Source of the DNA: Rhizobium sp.
GTDB taxonomy: Bacteria; Pseudomonadota; Alphaproteobacteria; Rhizobiales; Rhizobiaceae
Length of the DNA: 15,671 nucleotides
Direction of reading: 5' to 3'
Assembly (NCBI GenBank): GCA_003527225.1
Contig: DPXQ01000089.1
Span: 1-15,671 of the forward strand
Part shown: positions 1 through 7,506 of the stretch, piece after piece
Position numbering within the stretch: position 1 is the first letter of the stretch
Layout: every line of letters begins with the position of its first letter
Translations under genes and position numbers: made by a program
The notes under the pieces: model-generated
What the model was told of the DNA's origin: nothing
Seen by the model: only the letters and a program-made list of their open reading frames with translations
Databases searched by the model: none

Positions 1-1650
1 TCCGGCAAATACAAGCCGGTCAGCCGCTTCGCCAGTTTCGTCAACGTCCCCGAACTGATTGCTATGTTTCGGGCCTTCGCCGACGTGGTGATGCCGGAGG
101 ATCTTAAAGCGCACGTCAGGGTGCCGGAGATCGCGACGGGCAAGCGGCAAATCCTGACCGCCGCGCCAACGCCTGCCTTCAAAGCCTACCAGCAGATCCT
201 CGAAACCCGCATCAAGGCGATCGAGATGCGCGAGGGGCCGGTGCAGCCCGGTGACGACATCCTGCTGTCCGTCATTACCGACGGCCGCCATGCCGCGATC
301 GACCTCCGCCTGGTCATGCCGGCCATGGATGACGAGGCGGAGAACAAGCTCAATCTCCTCGTCCGCAATGCCTTCCGTATCTGGAAGGAAACTTCGGAGA
401 ACAGCTATCTGCGCCCGGACGGCAAAGCCTACGACCTGCCCGGCGCCGCGCAGATGATCTTTTCCGATCTTGGCACGATCAATGTCGAGAAGACCCGTGG
501 CTTCTCGGCTTATCGATGGATCCGCGACGAATTGATCCGCATGGGCGTGCCGGCGACCGAAATCGCCTTCATGCAGGATTACAAGAAGACCGAGGCGAAG
601 CAGCGCCTGTTCGGCGACGTCCGCGCCGGCAAGGTCCGCTTCCTGATCGGCAGTTCCGAAACGATGGGCACCGGCGTCAACGCCCAGCTTCGCCTGAAGG
701 CCCTGCATCATCTCGATGTGCCGTGGTTGCCGTCGCAGATCGAGCAGCGGGAGGGCCGCATCGTGCGTCAGGGCAACCAGCACGACGAGGTCGATATCTA
801 TGCTTACGCCACGCAGGGAAGCCTCGACGCGACGATGTGGCAGCAGAACGAGCGCAAGGCCCGGTTCATCGCCGCGGCACTCTCTGGCGATACCTCCATC
901 CGCCGGCTCGAAGATCTGAACGAAGGTCAGGCGAACCAGTTCGCCATGGCCAAGGCGATTGCCAGTGGTGACGAGCGCCTGATGCAGAAAGCGGGCCTGG
1001 AAGCCGATATTGCCCGACTTGAGCGCCTGCGCGCCGCCCATGACGACGACCTGTTCGCCGTGCGCCGGCAGCTTCGCGATGCCGAGCGTGAGATCGAGAC
1101 GGCAAACCGCCGTATCGGCGAAATCGGCCAGGACATCGAACGGCTGGTTCCGACCTCCGGCGATGCCTTCACCATGACCGTGATGGGCAAGCCATACACG
1201 GAGCGGAAGGATGCCGGTCGGGCGTTGATGAAGGAGATCCTCACCCTCGTCCAGCTCGGACAAGAGGGCGAGGTTCACATCGCGTCGATCGGCGGCTTTG
1301 ATATCACCTATGAAGGCGAGCGCTTCGGCCGGGGTGACAACTACCACTACCAGACCCTGCTTCAGCGCACCGGCGCGGATTATGAGATCGATCTGCCGGT
1401 GACCGTCACGCCGCTTGGGGCCATCTCCCGCCTCGAGCATGCACTCGGCGGGTTCGAAGAGGAGCAGGAACGTTATCGCCTGAGGTTGGATGAGTACCAG
1501 CGGCGGCTTTCCTCCTACCAGTCGCGTCAGGGTGGCACCTTCGCCTTTGCCGACGAACTGGCTGAGAAGCGCCAGAAGTTGCGTGAGGTCGAGGAGGCGC
1601 TGGCGAAGTCTGCGCGCGGTGATGCCGAGGCCGAGGAAATTGCCGCTTAG
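1..1650 (+). CDS. C-terminal part of a large SF2 helicase / DNA methylase-type plasmid protein (5' truncated)
   Basis: The frame is open from the first base, so the gene starts upstream; 549 residues are visible. The core looks like the second RecA-like lobe of an SF2 (SNF2/strawberry-notch-like) helicase. A motif V-like GSSETMGTGVN begins near visible residue 217, and a motif VI of the form Q-R-E-G-R-I-V-R lies at residues 249-256 with its arginine fingers intact. After the helicase core come charged coiled-coil stretches around residues 330-385 and at the C-terminus. In rhizobial plasmids and ICEs such C-termini belong to proteins of roughly 1,500 residues that carry an N-terminal adenine-methylase-like domain and are annotated as methylase/helicase. 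That N-terminal part is outside the window, so the methylase activity is an inference from the family. The likely role is DNA remodelling or protection of the incoming element. Confidence 0.88.
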   Translation, partial: SGKYKPVSRFASFVNVPELIAMFRAFADVVMPEDLKAHVRVPEIATGKRQILTAAPTPAFKAYQQILETRIKAIEMREGPVQPGDDILLSVITDGRHAAIDLRLVMPAMDDEAENKLNLLVRNAFRIWKETSENSYLRPDGKAYDLPGAAQMIFSDLGTINVEKTRGFSAYRWIRDELIRMGVPATEIAFMQDYKKTEAKQRLFGDVRAGKVRFLIGSSETMGTGVNAQLRLKALHHLDVPWLPSQIEQREGRIVRQGNQHDEVDIYAYATQGSLDATMWQQNERKARFIAAALSGDTSIRRLEDLNEGQANQFAMAKAIASGDERLMQKAGLEADIARLERLRAAHDDDLFAVRRQLRDAEREIETANRRIGEIGQDIERLVPTSGDAFTMTVMGKPYTERKDAGRALMKEILTLVQLGQEGEVHIASIGGFDITYEGERFGRGDNYHYQTLLQRTGADYEIDLPVTVTPLGAISRLEHALGGFEEEQERYRLRLDEYQRRLSSYQSRQGGTFAFADELAEKRQKLREVEEALAKSARGDAEAEEIAA

Positions 1651-1770
1651 CACGTTTCTGACGTGGCTTCTGACCTTGCCCTGTCTCGCTCTCGAAGGAT
1701 AAGGATGGGCAACGCAGGAGCGCCTCAACGGAGAGCGGAAATCTGCTGTCAAGGATGCCAGGATCAGTCA

Positions 1771-2208
1771 ATGGCGTGGATAGAATATTCGAAACTCGGC
1801 TTCTGCGACGCACTACCCGAGGAAATTCGCGGGACGATCGAGATGATGGCGCCGCAATTCCTTGCCGAAGCCTGGCCCGTGCGGTTTGTCGCGCTGCTGT
1901 CGATGTTGGAGGAGATCACAGCTCAGGTGGAAGAGGCTGGTCGTCCGTTTGTCGTCAACAATTGGGTGATCATCGTCAGCGGCTTGCTGGAACATCTGCC
2001 ACGCGATCTGTCGTCGCCTGAATGCCTGGCCCTGATGCGCCACAGCGCCCTCGAGTCATTCCGGCAAAGTGCTATGCGAGAGTCACCGTGCGTGGACCAG
2101 CACGATGAACTCTTGCGGAGCAAATATCCGCAGTGGTCGGTAGTCGAGGACTTCCTCCGGGAATATGAAACATGGGCTGCGAAACAATCGCTGATAAAAC
2201 CCCACTAG
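1771..2208 (+). CDS. Hypothetical protein, 145 aa, unrecognised
   Basis: I do not recognise this family. The product is small and acidic, with a hydrophobic middle (VVNNWVIIVSGLLEHL) that looks like the core of a helical globular fold rather than a membrane span, and a Trp/Tyr-rich C-terminus. The start at 1771 was chosen because AGGA lies 7 bases upstream and the protein from MAWIEY onward reads as an ordinary globular chain. An in-frame ATG at 1705 (167 aa) is also preceded by AAGGA and cannot be excluded, but the extra residues are basic, Cys-rich and low in character. It follows the helicase gene by 120 bp on the same strand and may be co-transcribed with it. Confidence 0.6.
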   Translation: MAWIEYSKLGFCDALPEEIRGTIEMMAPQFLAEAWPVRFVALLSMLEEITAQVEEAGRPFVVNNWVIIVSGLLEHLPRDLSSPECLALMRHSALESFRQSAMRESPCVDQHDELLRSKYPQWSVVEDFLREYETWAAKQSLIKPH

Positions 2209-2383
2209 CAGTGATACGGATACGCAGACAGGCAAGGTCAAGTGGTTCCGACGTCTTCCTGCACCTGAGCAATAAAGCCGATCCCGCCTGCCCGGTAATT
2301 CAGCCCGGCTTTGCGCCTTCAGTATGTGGTGGAGTGCAAGGACAGCACGGTCACAGCTAAGGATGTCCGCTCTTTATCGGCCA

Positions 2384-2398
2384 CCATGCCCGGCATGG
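2384..2398. repeat. 15-bp near-perfect palindrome (7-bp arms, 1-bp centre)
   Basis: CCATGCC and GGCATGG flank a single C. With a one-base centre it is better suited to a dimeric protein-binding site than to an RNA hairpin. A second short palindrome (GGGAT-AA-ATCCC) lies at 2427-2438. The function is unknown; an operator for the downstream gene is one possibility. Confidence 0.4.
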
Positions 2399-2599
2399 AG
2401 ACGGATATCAACGACGAATCCGAGAGGGGATAAATCCCTACACCATGGGCCAGGCAGAACCTGCAGGCGCCTTCGATTGTCCGTGCTGCCTCGCGTTTCC
2501 CTCACCCGTCTGAAAAAGTAAGAGGAGGAAAGCAAGGAGAAAACCCTTTCGCAGACCGGTCGACCCGTCGCCGCTGGCGCTCAACCGCCCCCTCCTCAT

Positions 2600-2651
2600 C
2601 CCTGCCGGTCGTTCTCGCAAGGCTTCGCCCCGCTCGCCCTGACCGGCAGGG
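2600..2651. repeat. 11-bp perfect inverted repeat, large hairpin
   Basis: CCCTGCCGGTC at 2600-2610 is matched exactly by GACCGGCAGGG at 2641-2651, with a 30-base loop. Directly after it, 2659-2672 forms a second compact hairpin with an AGTT loop. Both are about 100-175 bases upstream of the ParB-like start codon. They would fold in the transcript and also in transferred single-stranded DNA. Confidence 0.6.
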
Positions 2652-2774
2652 CCGCTCGGGCGCAGTTGCGCCGGTCTGCCCGCCCTGCGGTCCGGGAGAT
2701 GTCTTCGGAAAGAACTGAAGGCGGACAAGAGCCGGCGATGTGCCGGTTCCGAAACCCCGGAAGGAGCAAATCCC

Positions 2775-4619
2775 ATGCAGATCCTCAAACTCGATCCCCG
2801 CGCGCTGAAGGACAATCCCGACGACGCGCGCCGTTCCAAATCGTCGCCGCAGGCCGACGCACTGCTTCTGGCGACGGTGAAGGCGGTCGGCATCATCCAG
2901 CCGCCCATCGTATCGCCGCAGACGGATGGTGGGAACGGCTATATCATCCAGGCTGGCCATCGCCGTGTCCGGCAGGCGATCGCCGCCGGCCTCGAGGAAA
3001 TCGAGGTGATCGTCCGCGAGGCGGCCAACGATAACGGTGCCATGCGTTCGATGGTCGAGAACATCGCGAGAGAACCTCTCAACGGGGTGGACCAGTGGCG
3101 CGGCATAGAACGGCTCGTTGCGCTGGGCTGGACGGAGGAAGGGATCGGCGTTGCGCTCGCCCTGCCGGTTCGCCAGATCAGGAAGCTTCGGCTGCTGGCC
3201 AACGTGCTGCCGGCCATGCTCGACCATATGGCGCTCGGTGACATGCCGAACGAGCAGCAGCTCCGCACCATCGCCGCAGCCTCGCTCGACGAACAGAAAG
3301 AGGTGTGGAAGGCGCACAAGCCGAAGAAGAACGAGCGGGCGGACTGGTACAATATCTCCCGGGCGCTCTCGAAGACGCGCATGTATGCGAAGGATGCGAG
3401 CTTCGGTGACGATCTCGCCGCCGCCTACGGCATCGAGTGGGTAGAGGACCTGTTTTCGCCGGCTGACGAAGACACGCGCTATACCACCAATGTCGAGGCT
3501 TTCCTTGGCGCCCAGCAGGAATGGATGACCAACAACCTTCCGAAGAAGGGCTCGATCGTCGAGGTCAACAACTGGGGTCAACCGGAACTGCCGAAGAAGG
3601 CCGAACGCGTTTACGGCAAGCCTTCGAAGTCCGACCATGTGGCCATGTATCTCGACCGCGACGGCAAGGTGCAGTCAGTTGCTTTCCGCATGCCGGAGGA
3701 CAGGCAAGCGAAGGGCAAGTCCGGCGTCTCCGCGACAGGCGGGCAGGGCGATGTCCATGACGGCAGGATCATCGACACGCCGAAGCCGCGTCCCGACGTC
3801 ACGCAGAAGGGCCATGACATGATCGGTGATTTCCGCACCGACGCCCTGCACGAGGCGCTCGGCCGCGCGCCGATCGAGGACGACATGCTCATGGCCTTGC
3901 TCGTTCTCGCTTTTGCCGGCCAGAATGTCCGCGTCGACTCTGGCTCCAACGACGCCGTGTTCGGACCGAAGCGTTTCCGGCGCCATGCCGCACGTCTGTT
4001 TTCCCAGGACGGAAAGCTCGCCTTCGATACGGAGACGGTGCGCGTCGCCGCCCGCTCCATGTTGATCGACGTCCTGTCGTGCAGGCGCGGCATGTCGAAC
4101 AGCGGTGTCGTTTCCCGCATCGCCGGTGAAGCCATCGGCGCCGACGGGTATCTCACGAACATGGGCTCGGAAGATTTCCTGTTGTGCCTGTCGCGGCAGG
4201 CACTGGAAGCGGCGGCGAAGGAGGCCAATGTGCTCCCCCGCCAGAAGGTGCGGGAAACCCGTGCGGCCCTGGTCGACCACTTCAAGGAAGGTCATTTCGT
4301 TCATTCGTCGGCGCTTTTCGCGCCCGATCCGAATGATGTCGCCGATCTGATCAAGCATGCCGACACCCTCGACGACGAGGAAGCCCAGGTTGACGCCGCA
4401 GAGGATGGCCTCGACGCGCCCGTTGAGGGCGCCGCGGTCGATACGGAGACGGGTGGAGATACTGGTGAAGGCGCTCCGGGCGGTGGCCGCCCCGCCGCTG
4501 AAGGTGACGGTCTCGGTCCGTTCGAAGGCGGGGACGATCTGCCCGACACCTTCGACGATGCTCCGGCGACAACCGATCCCGACGATGAGCAGGCCGCCTA
4601 TCGCGTCGCGGCGGAATAG
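2775..4619 (+). CDS. ParB/Srx-fold protein (ParB/RepB/Spo0J-like), orphan, 614 aa
   Basis: An N-terminal ParB nuclease-like domain spans roughly residues 1-105. It contains the ParB box II motif G61-H-R-R64 and the following E95-N-I-x-R99 motif that bind CTP in canonical ParB proteins. A helix-turn-helix-like stretch follows at about residues 106-140 (VDQWRGIERLVALGWTEEGI). At 614 residues it is about twice the length of chromosomal ParB. It ends in a long region of unknown fold and a strongly acidic, Gly/Pro-rich tail (about residues 533-614) that is probably disordered. There is no parA beside it. AAGGAG at 2761-2766 fixes the start. Such orphan ParB-fold proteins recur on rhizobial plasmids near the helicase/methylase and ArdC genes. 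A role in DNA processing or establishment is more likely than segregation, but this is inferred. Confidence 0.9.
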   Translation: MQILKLDPRALKDNPDDARRSKSSPQADALLLATVKAVGIIQPPIVSPQTDGGNGYIIQAGHRRVRQAIAAGLEEIEVIVREAANDNGAMRSMVENIAREPLNGVDQWRGIERLVALGWTEEGIGVALALPVRQIRKLRLLANVLPAMLDHMALGDMPNEQQLRTIAAASLDEQKEVWKAHKPKKNERADWYNISRALSKTRMYAKDASFGDDLAAAYGIEWVEDLFSPADEDTRYTTNVEAFLGAQQEWMTNNLPKKGSIVEVNNWGQPELPKKAERVYGKPSKSDHVAMYLDRDGKVQSVAFRMPEDRQAKGKSGVSATGGQGDVHDGRIIDTPKPRPDVTQKGHDMIGDFRTDALHEALGRAPIEDDMLMALLVLAFAGQNVRVDSGSNDAVFGPKRFRRHAARLFSQDGKLAFDTETVRVAARSMLIDVLSCRRGMSNSGVVSRIAGEAIGADGYLTNMGSEDFLLCLSRQALEAAAKEANVLPRQKVRETRAALVDHFKEGHFVHSSALFAPDPNDVADLIKHADTLDDEEAQVDAAEDGLDAPVEGAAVDTETGGDTGEGAPGGGRPAAEGDGLGPFEGGDDLPDTFDDAPATTDPDDEQAAYRVAAE

Positions 4620-4651
4620 CCGCACGCCCCACTTTCCTTCCGAATGATGTT

Positions 4652-4690
4652 CCGCCGCCGGTGATCTCCATCGGCGGCGGTTTCGTTTTC
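4652..4690 (+). terminator. Rho-independent terminator after the ParB-like gene
   Basis: CCGCCGCCG (4652-4660) and CGGCGGCGG (4672-4680) form a perfect 9-bp stem with an 11-base loop. They are followed immediately by TTTCGTTTTC. It lies 33 bases after the ParB-like stop codon and just before the four-gene cassette, which suggests that the cassette has its own promoter or depends on read-through. Confidence 0.8.
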
Positions 4691-4720
4691 GCAACCCCTC
4701 GAAACTCAGGGAGAACTTGC

Positions 4721-5194
4721 ATGTCAGCGCATATCGCATTTATGGCACCCATCGGCTCCTTCATCGCCTGGTCGGATGGCACGCCGCAGCCACCCGAACG
4801 CCATCGCAGGAAGCTGTCTGCATGGCAGAGCAATAACAGCAGCGGCCGGTTGATCCGCAAGCAGGACGAACGAGCCGCCGGCAACATCATCCTGCCAGCT
4901 AATTTTACGCTTCATGAGGCCGACCACGGCGCTGGTGGCGTCATCGCCATCCGCGTCCACCGCAGCTTTTCGCTGGAAACAAGTCTGACGTTCACGATCG
5001 TCGAACGGCCTGCCATCGGCAGTTGCCGGGTCTTCGACCGCGCCGGCGACAATGCCGAGCTCGTCCATCTCGCAGCGAACCGCCAAGTCGCAGAGGAATG
5101 GCTGTCCCGACATGGTTATCCTCATGCCGTGCTGGAGGTCGTCACTGCGGATGAGGTCGCAGCCGCCGTCGTGGAAGGGAGGGCGGCAGCATGA
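4721..5194 (+). CDS. Hypothetical protein, 157 aa, first gene of an overlapping four-gene cassette
   Basis: I do not recognise this family. The start at 4721 is supported by AGGGAG at 4708-4713; an earlier in-frame ATG at 4661 lies inside the terminator hairpin and was not used. The chain has a beta-rich middle (residues about 50-110) and an alpha-helical C-terminus containing AEEWLSRHGYPHAVLEVV. That pattern is common in small soluble alpha/beta proteins. There is no signal peptide or membrane segment. Its stop overlaps the next start as ATGA (5191-5194), so translation of the two is probably coupled. Confidence 0.75.
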   Translation: MSAHIAFMAPIGSFIAWSDGTPQPPERHRRKLSAWQSNNSSGRLIRKQDERAAGNIILPANFTLHEADHGAGGVIAIRVHRSFSLETSLTFTIVERPAIGSCRVFDRAGDNAELVHLAANRQVAEEWLSRHGYPHAVLEVVTADEVAAAVVEGRAAA

Positions 5195-6078
5195 ACACCA
5201 GCCCTGTCATGACCGAAGCCAATGATACCTCCCGATATCCGGAGGTCTCTTTTGGGCGATCCGCCGACGGGTTTCCGGTCGCCCGCTTGCACGACACGGC
5301 GTTCGCGATGTTGCCTAGCCGTGAAGGCCGGCACTATCTTGCCACTGGCTGGAAGATCGCCCGGCCGTTCGCCGAGTGGCGGCGATCCGACTTCTACGGT
5401 CATTCCGGCGAACTCGCCGACGAGGCGGCGTTTCGTGCACGCGTGATCGAGAACGCCGAACATCAACGCGAACGGCAGGCACTTGGCCGCTGCGAGATCT
5501 TCACCCGTGTCCATACGCCCTGGGGAATGTCGCAGCGCACGATCGTCTATGCGGAGGGCGTCGAGTGCCATTCCACCGCCGGGCACGGCGGCTTCAAGCT
5601 CTCGGCTGAGCGCAACCGAAAGGTTCACCCGCTGCTGCGGTCGAAAGACGGCTTCTATGAGGAGGACTCCGCTTGGGCGATCGTCGCGATCACCTTCCCC
5701 TTCCTGTTCACCGCGTTCGAACGCCGCTGCGCGGAACGGTCGATCAAGGATTGGTGGCCCGACGCCTGGGAAACCATCTTCGGCACGACCCTGGCGCCCG
5801 GTGAATCTCATGTGAAGGACTGTCGCGCTTTCGAGGCGGCCCATGCCGGTGACTGGATCGTCATCTCCGCCCTTCGCTCTGATCATCATCCCGGCATGAC
5901 CGAAGTGATCGCCACGCGCGGCGGGAAGCGGGAGCACAATACCGGGGAACGACGTTTTCTCGTGCCGTCTGCCGAATACGAACCGGGCCGTTTCGGCTTC
6001 GTCATCGATGTCGATCGTCATCGGTCCTATGACGGGCCGTCGAGCTTTGTCGTCTGGCAGGGGAGGGAGACATCATGA
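5191..6078 (+). CDS. DUF7007-like protein of unknown function, 295 aa
   Basis: The product has the conserved features I associate with the DUF7007 family of alphaproteobacterial plasmid proteins: a TPWGMSQ motif near residue 110, then STAGHGGFKLS and RNRKVHPLLR, then a YEEDSAWAIVAITFP segment around residues 150-170. The family assignment is from memory and is moderate in confidence. The clustered conserved Ser, His, Glu, Asp and Trp residues in these motifs would suit an enzyme active site, but no reaction is known to me. The start overlaps the previous stop (ATGA) and has GGGAGG just upstream. Its own stop overlaps the next gene in the same way at 6075-6078. It is the largest member of the cassette. 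Confidence 0.82.
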   Translation: MNTSPVMTEANDTSRYPEVSFGRSADGFPVARLHDTAFAMLPSREGRHYLATGWKIARPFAEWRRSDFYGHSGELADEAAFRARVIENAEHQRERQALGRCEIFTRVHTPWGMSQRTIVYAEGVECHSTAGHGGFKLSAERNRKVHPLLRSKDGFYEEDSAWAIVAITFPFLFTAFERRCAERSIKDWWPDAWETIFGTTLAPGESHVKDCRAFEAAHAGDWIVISALRSDHHPGMTEVIATRGGKREHNTGERRFLVPSAEYEPGRFGFVIDVDRHRSYDGPSSFVVWQGRETS

Positions 6079-6449
6079 CCCGGTCCCCGGAACGTCAGGC
6101 GTTGCTTTTCCGGATGGAAGAGGCCCGCCGCCAGACCCAACGCCAGCTCGACATGATCGACCGGCAGATTACTGCCAAGATGACGGCTCTCATCCCGTCG
6201 CTCGGACGGCGCCGGAGCGGATACCGGCGGGGTAAGCCGCCCGCGCCGGAAGCCTTCCTCGCCCGCTATCGCTCCAGTCTGGCGGCGATCACCGCGGAAC
6301 GGCAGCCGGAGATCGATGCTCTTGCCCGCAAGCTCGCGCGCCAGGAGGCGGCCATCGCCGCTTTCCAGGCGCGACCGGAATTCAATGCTTCCGCCCGGGG
6401 CCCGGAACGAGAATGTCGTCATCACCGTCGTGAGAGGAGCGCGCCATGA
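6075..6449 (+). CDS. Small basic coiled-coil protein, 124 aa, unknown function
   Basis: The N-terminal half (about residues 5-35) and the region at about 70-100 are charged, heptad-like helices (RMEEARRQTQRQLDMIDRQI; ITAERQPEIDALARKL). A very basic loop around residues 44-55 (GRRRSGYRRGKPP) separates them. That arrangement suggests a helical hairpin that binds nucleic acid or a partner protein. The last 15 residues are Arg/His-rich and unlike the rest. The start is set by the ATGA overlap at 6075-6078 and a strong GGGAGGGAG upstream. The stop overlaps the next start at 6446-6449. I do not recognise a named family. Confidence 0.75.
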   Translation: MTRSPERQALLFRMEEARRQTQRQLDMIDRQITAKMTALIPSLGRRRSGYRRGKPPAPEAFLARYRSSLAAITAERQPEIDALARKLARQEAAIAAFQARPEFNASARGPERECRHHRRERSAP

Positions 6450-6661
6450 GGCGCGTTGACGCCGAGCCGCTTCCACCTCTGACCGAGGAAGAGGTGAATG
6501 CCCTTCAGGATTATGCCGCCAGACACGGCCGCTCGTGGAAGCGCATCCTGAACCACGCCTGGATGGGCGAAGCGCCCCATGACGATGTCGGGATATTACG
6601 CCGACTTCGCAACACGCACGGCCCCACCTGGCTTGATCGTTACCGCTTGCCCAAACGGTAG
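6446..6661 (+). CDS. Conserved small protein, 71 aa, last gene of the cassette
   Basis: The sequence runs LTEEEVNALQDYAARHGRSW, then KRILNHAWMG, and ends in LRRLRNTHGPTWLDRYRLPK. I recognise the pattern, an acidic helix followed by a Trp-rich middle and an RNTHGPTWL C-terminal signature, as a recurring small hypothetical protein of alphaproteobacterial plasmids. No function is known to me. The start overlaps the preceding stop (ATGA) with GAGGAG 10 bases upstream. It ends 9 bases before the 3' end of the convergent PhnA-domain gene, and no clear terminator separates the two. Confidence 0.78.
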   Translation: MRRVDAEPLPPLTEEEVNALQDYAARHGRSWKRILNHAWMGEAPHDDVGILRRLRNTHGPTWLDRYRLPKR

Positions 6662-6670
6662 CGCACCCCG

Positions 6671-6976
6671 TCAACGCTTGCGCACGAATTCCGTGCGCAG
6701 GACCAGCCCCTTGATCGCGTCGTGGCGGCAATCGATCTCTTCCGGATTATCGGTGAGCCGGATCGACCTGATGACGGTGCCCTGCTTCAGCGTCTGGCCG
6801 GCGCCCTTGACCTTCAGGTCCTTGATCAGCACGACGGAGTCGCCGTCGGCGAGAACATTGCCGGAGGCATCGCGGACTTCGGCTGCCTTCGCCTTCTCCG
6901 CGGCAAGTTCGGAGGCCGGCCGCCATTCCCCGGTTGCTTCGTCATAGACGTAATCGTCGTTGCTCTGGTCGCTCAT
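6671..6976 (-). CDS. PhnA-domain protein lacking the zinc ribbon, 101 aa
   Basis: Residues about 35-101 match the C-terminal PhnA (YjdM) domain: GNVLADGDSVVLIKDLKVKG, then TLKQGTVIRSIRLT, then GLVLRTEFVRK. In full-length PhnA proteins a Cys4 zinc ribbon precedes this domain. Here the N-terminus keeps only a trace of that layout (YVYDEATGEW) and has no cysteine at all. The start at 6976 has GGAAGGGG just upstream on the minus strand. A longer frame up to 7105 exists but has no ribosome site and adds unlikely residues. Despite the historical name, a role in phosphonate use is not established for this family. It is transcribed opposite to its neighbours and stands alone. Confidence 0.85.
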   Translation of the reverse strand: MSDQSNDDYVYDEATGEWRPASELAAEKAKAAEVRDASGNVLADGDSVVLIKDLKVKGAGQTLKQGTVIRSIRLTDNPEEIDCRHDAIKGLVLRTEFVRKR

Positions 6977-7506
6977 CTGTTGTGCCCCTTCCGTAGGAGA
7001 CCTTGCAACGGCCCCGCATGTCAGGAGCGCATCTATCGCGGAAAGCCGCCGAGAGCAAACCGCCGCCGCTTTCCCATCGAGAGCGCCTCGCAGACCAGCG
7101 GACATCAGGAGGGCGGCAAAGCATTTCGAACCTGGTGATCGAAGCTCTTCCGGCAGATGGGAACTGGTTTGGCGCGCGCCTTGCCTGGTTTCCTCTTCGG
7201 CACTGGCATCCGGTGTCGATCCCCTTGGCCTTTCCGCCCTTCGGTTTCGTTGCGGTCTGAACCGGCGGCCGGTCGTTTCAAGGCCGCTGTCGCGCCGCGG
7301 GACGGCCGGTCATGCCGCTTGTCGCAGAGCAGGCACGCGTGCTTCGCAGGTCTGAAAGACCCGCTTGACCGCTTGACTGCTCCGCTCGATCTGGCCCGCC
7401 CGGACCCTGAAACGCCCGGCTTGCGCCGGCTCCTCTTGACCGCACCGAAGGGCAGAACGGCCAAGGGGCCGGAACCGCTTCGGGAAAACCGAAAAAGGAA
7501 ACCATC
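6977..7506. other. 530-bp gene-free stretch between divergent genes
   Basis: I see no supportable gene. The stretch must hold the promoter of the PhnA-domain gene (leftward) and the promoter and leader of the 195-aa gene (rightward). Short inverted repeats cluster on the right: ACCGG-CGG-CCGGT at 7261-7273, GGTCT-GAA-AGACC at 7349-7361, and CCGGC-TTGC-GCCGG at 7416-7429. The string CGGCCGGTC occurs twice (7266-7274 and 7303-7311). The composition is like the leaders before the ParB-like, ArdC and DUF736 genes. Confidence 0.55.

Larger units (their letters stand above)
2209..2774. other. 566-bp gene-free, hairpin-rich leader before the ParB-like gene
   Basis: No reading frame here has a convincing start, ribosome site or protein-like composition. 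The stretch holds several inverted repeats: CCATGCC-C-GGCATGG at 2384-2398, GGGAT-AA-ATCCC at 2427-2438, an 11-bp perfect pair at 2600-2610/2641-2651, GGCGC-AGTT-GCGCC at 2659-2672 (the outer pairs also allow a six-pair stem), and CCGGC-GATGT-GCCGG at 2732-2746. A purine-rich run with several GGAGG/AAGGAG-like strings sits at about 2517-2546 but no good frame follows it. It probably contains the promoter and a long 5' leader of the ParB-like gene. Confidence 0.6.

Noticed and set aside
2384..2438. Possible parS sites before the ParB-like gene
   Set aside because: The palindromes do not resemble the canonical parS 16-mer and differ from each other, so they are listed only as repeats.
2517..2546. 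Purine-rich run with several ribosome-site-like strings
   Set aside because: No start codon followed by a credible reading frame lies within range. It is kept only as part of the leader description.
2502..3638. Open frame of 378 codons on the minus strand
   Set aside because: It is antisense to the well-supported ParB-like gene and has no domain of its own.
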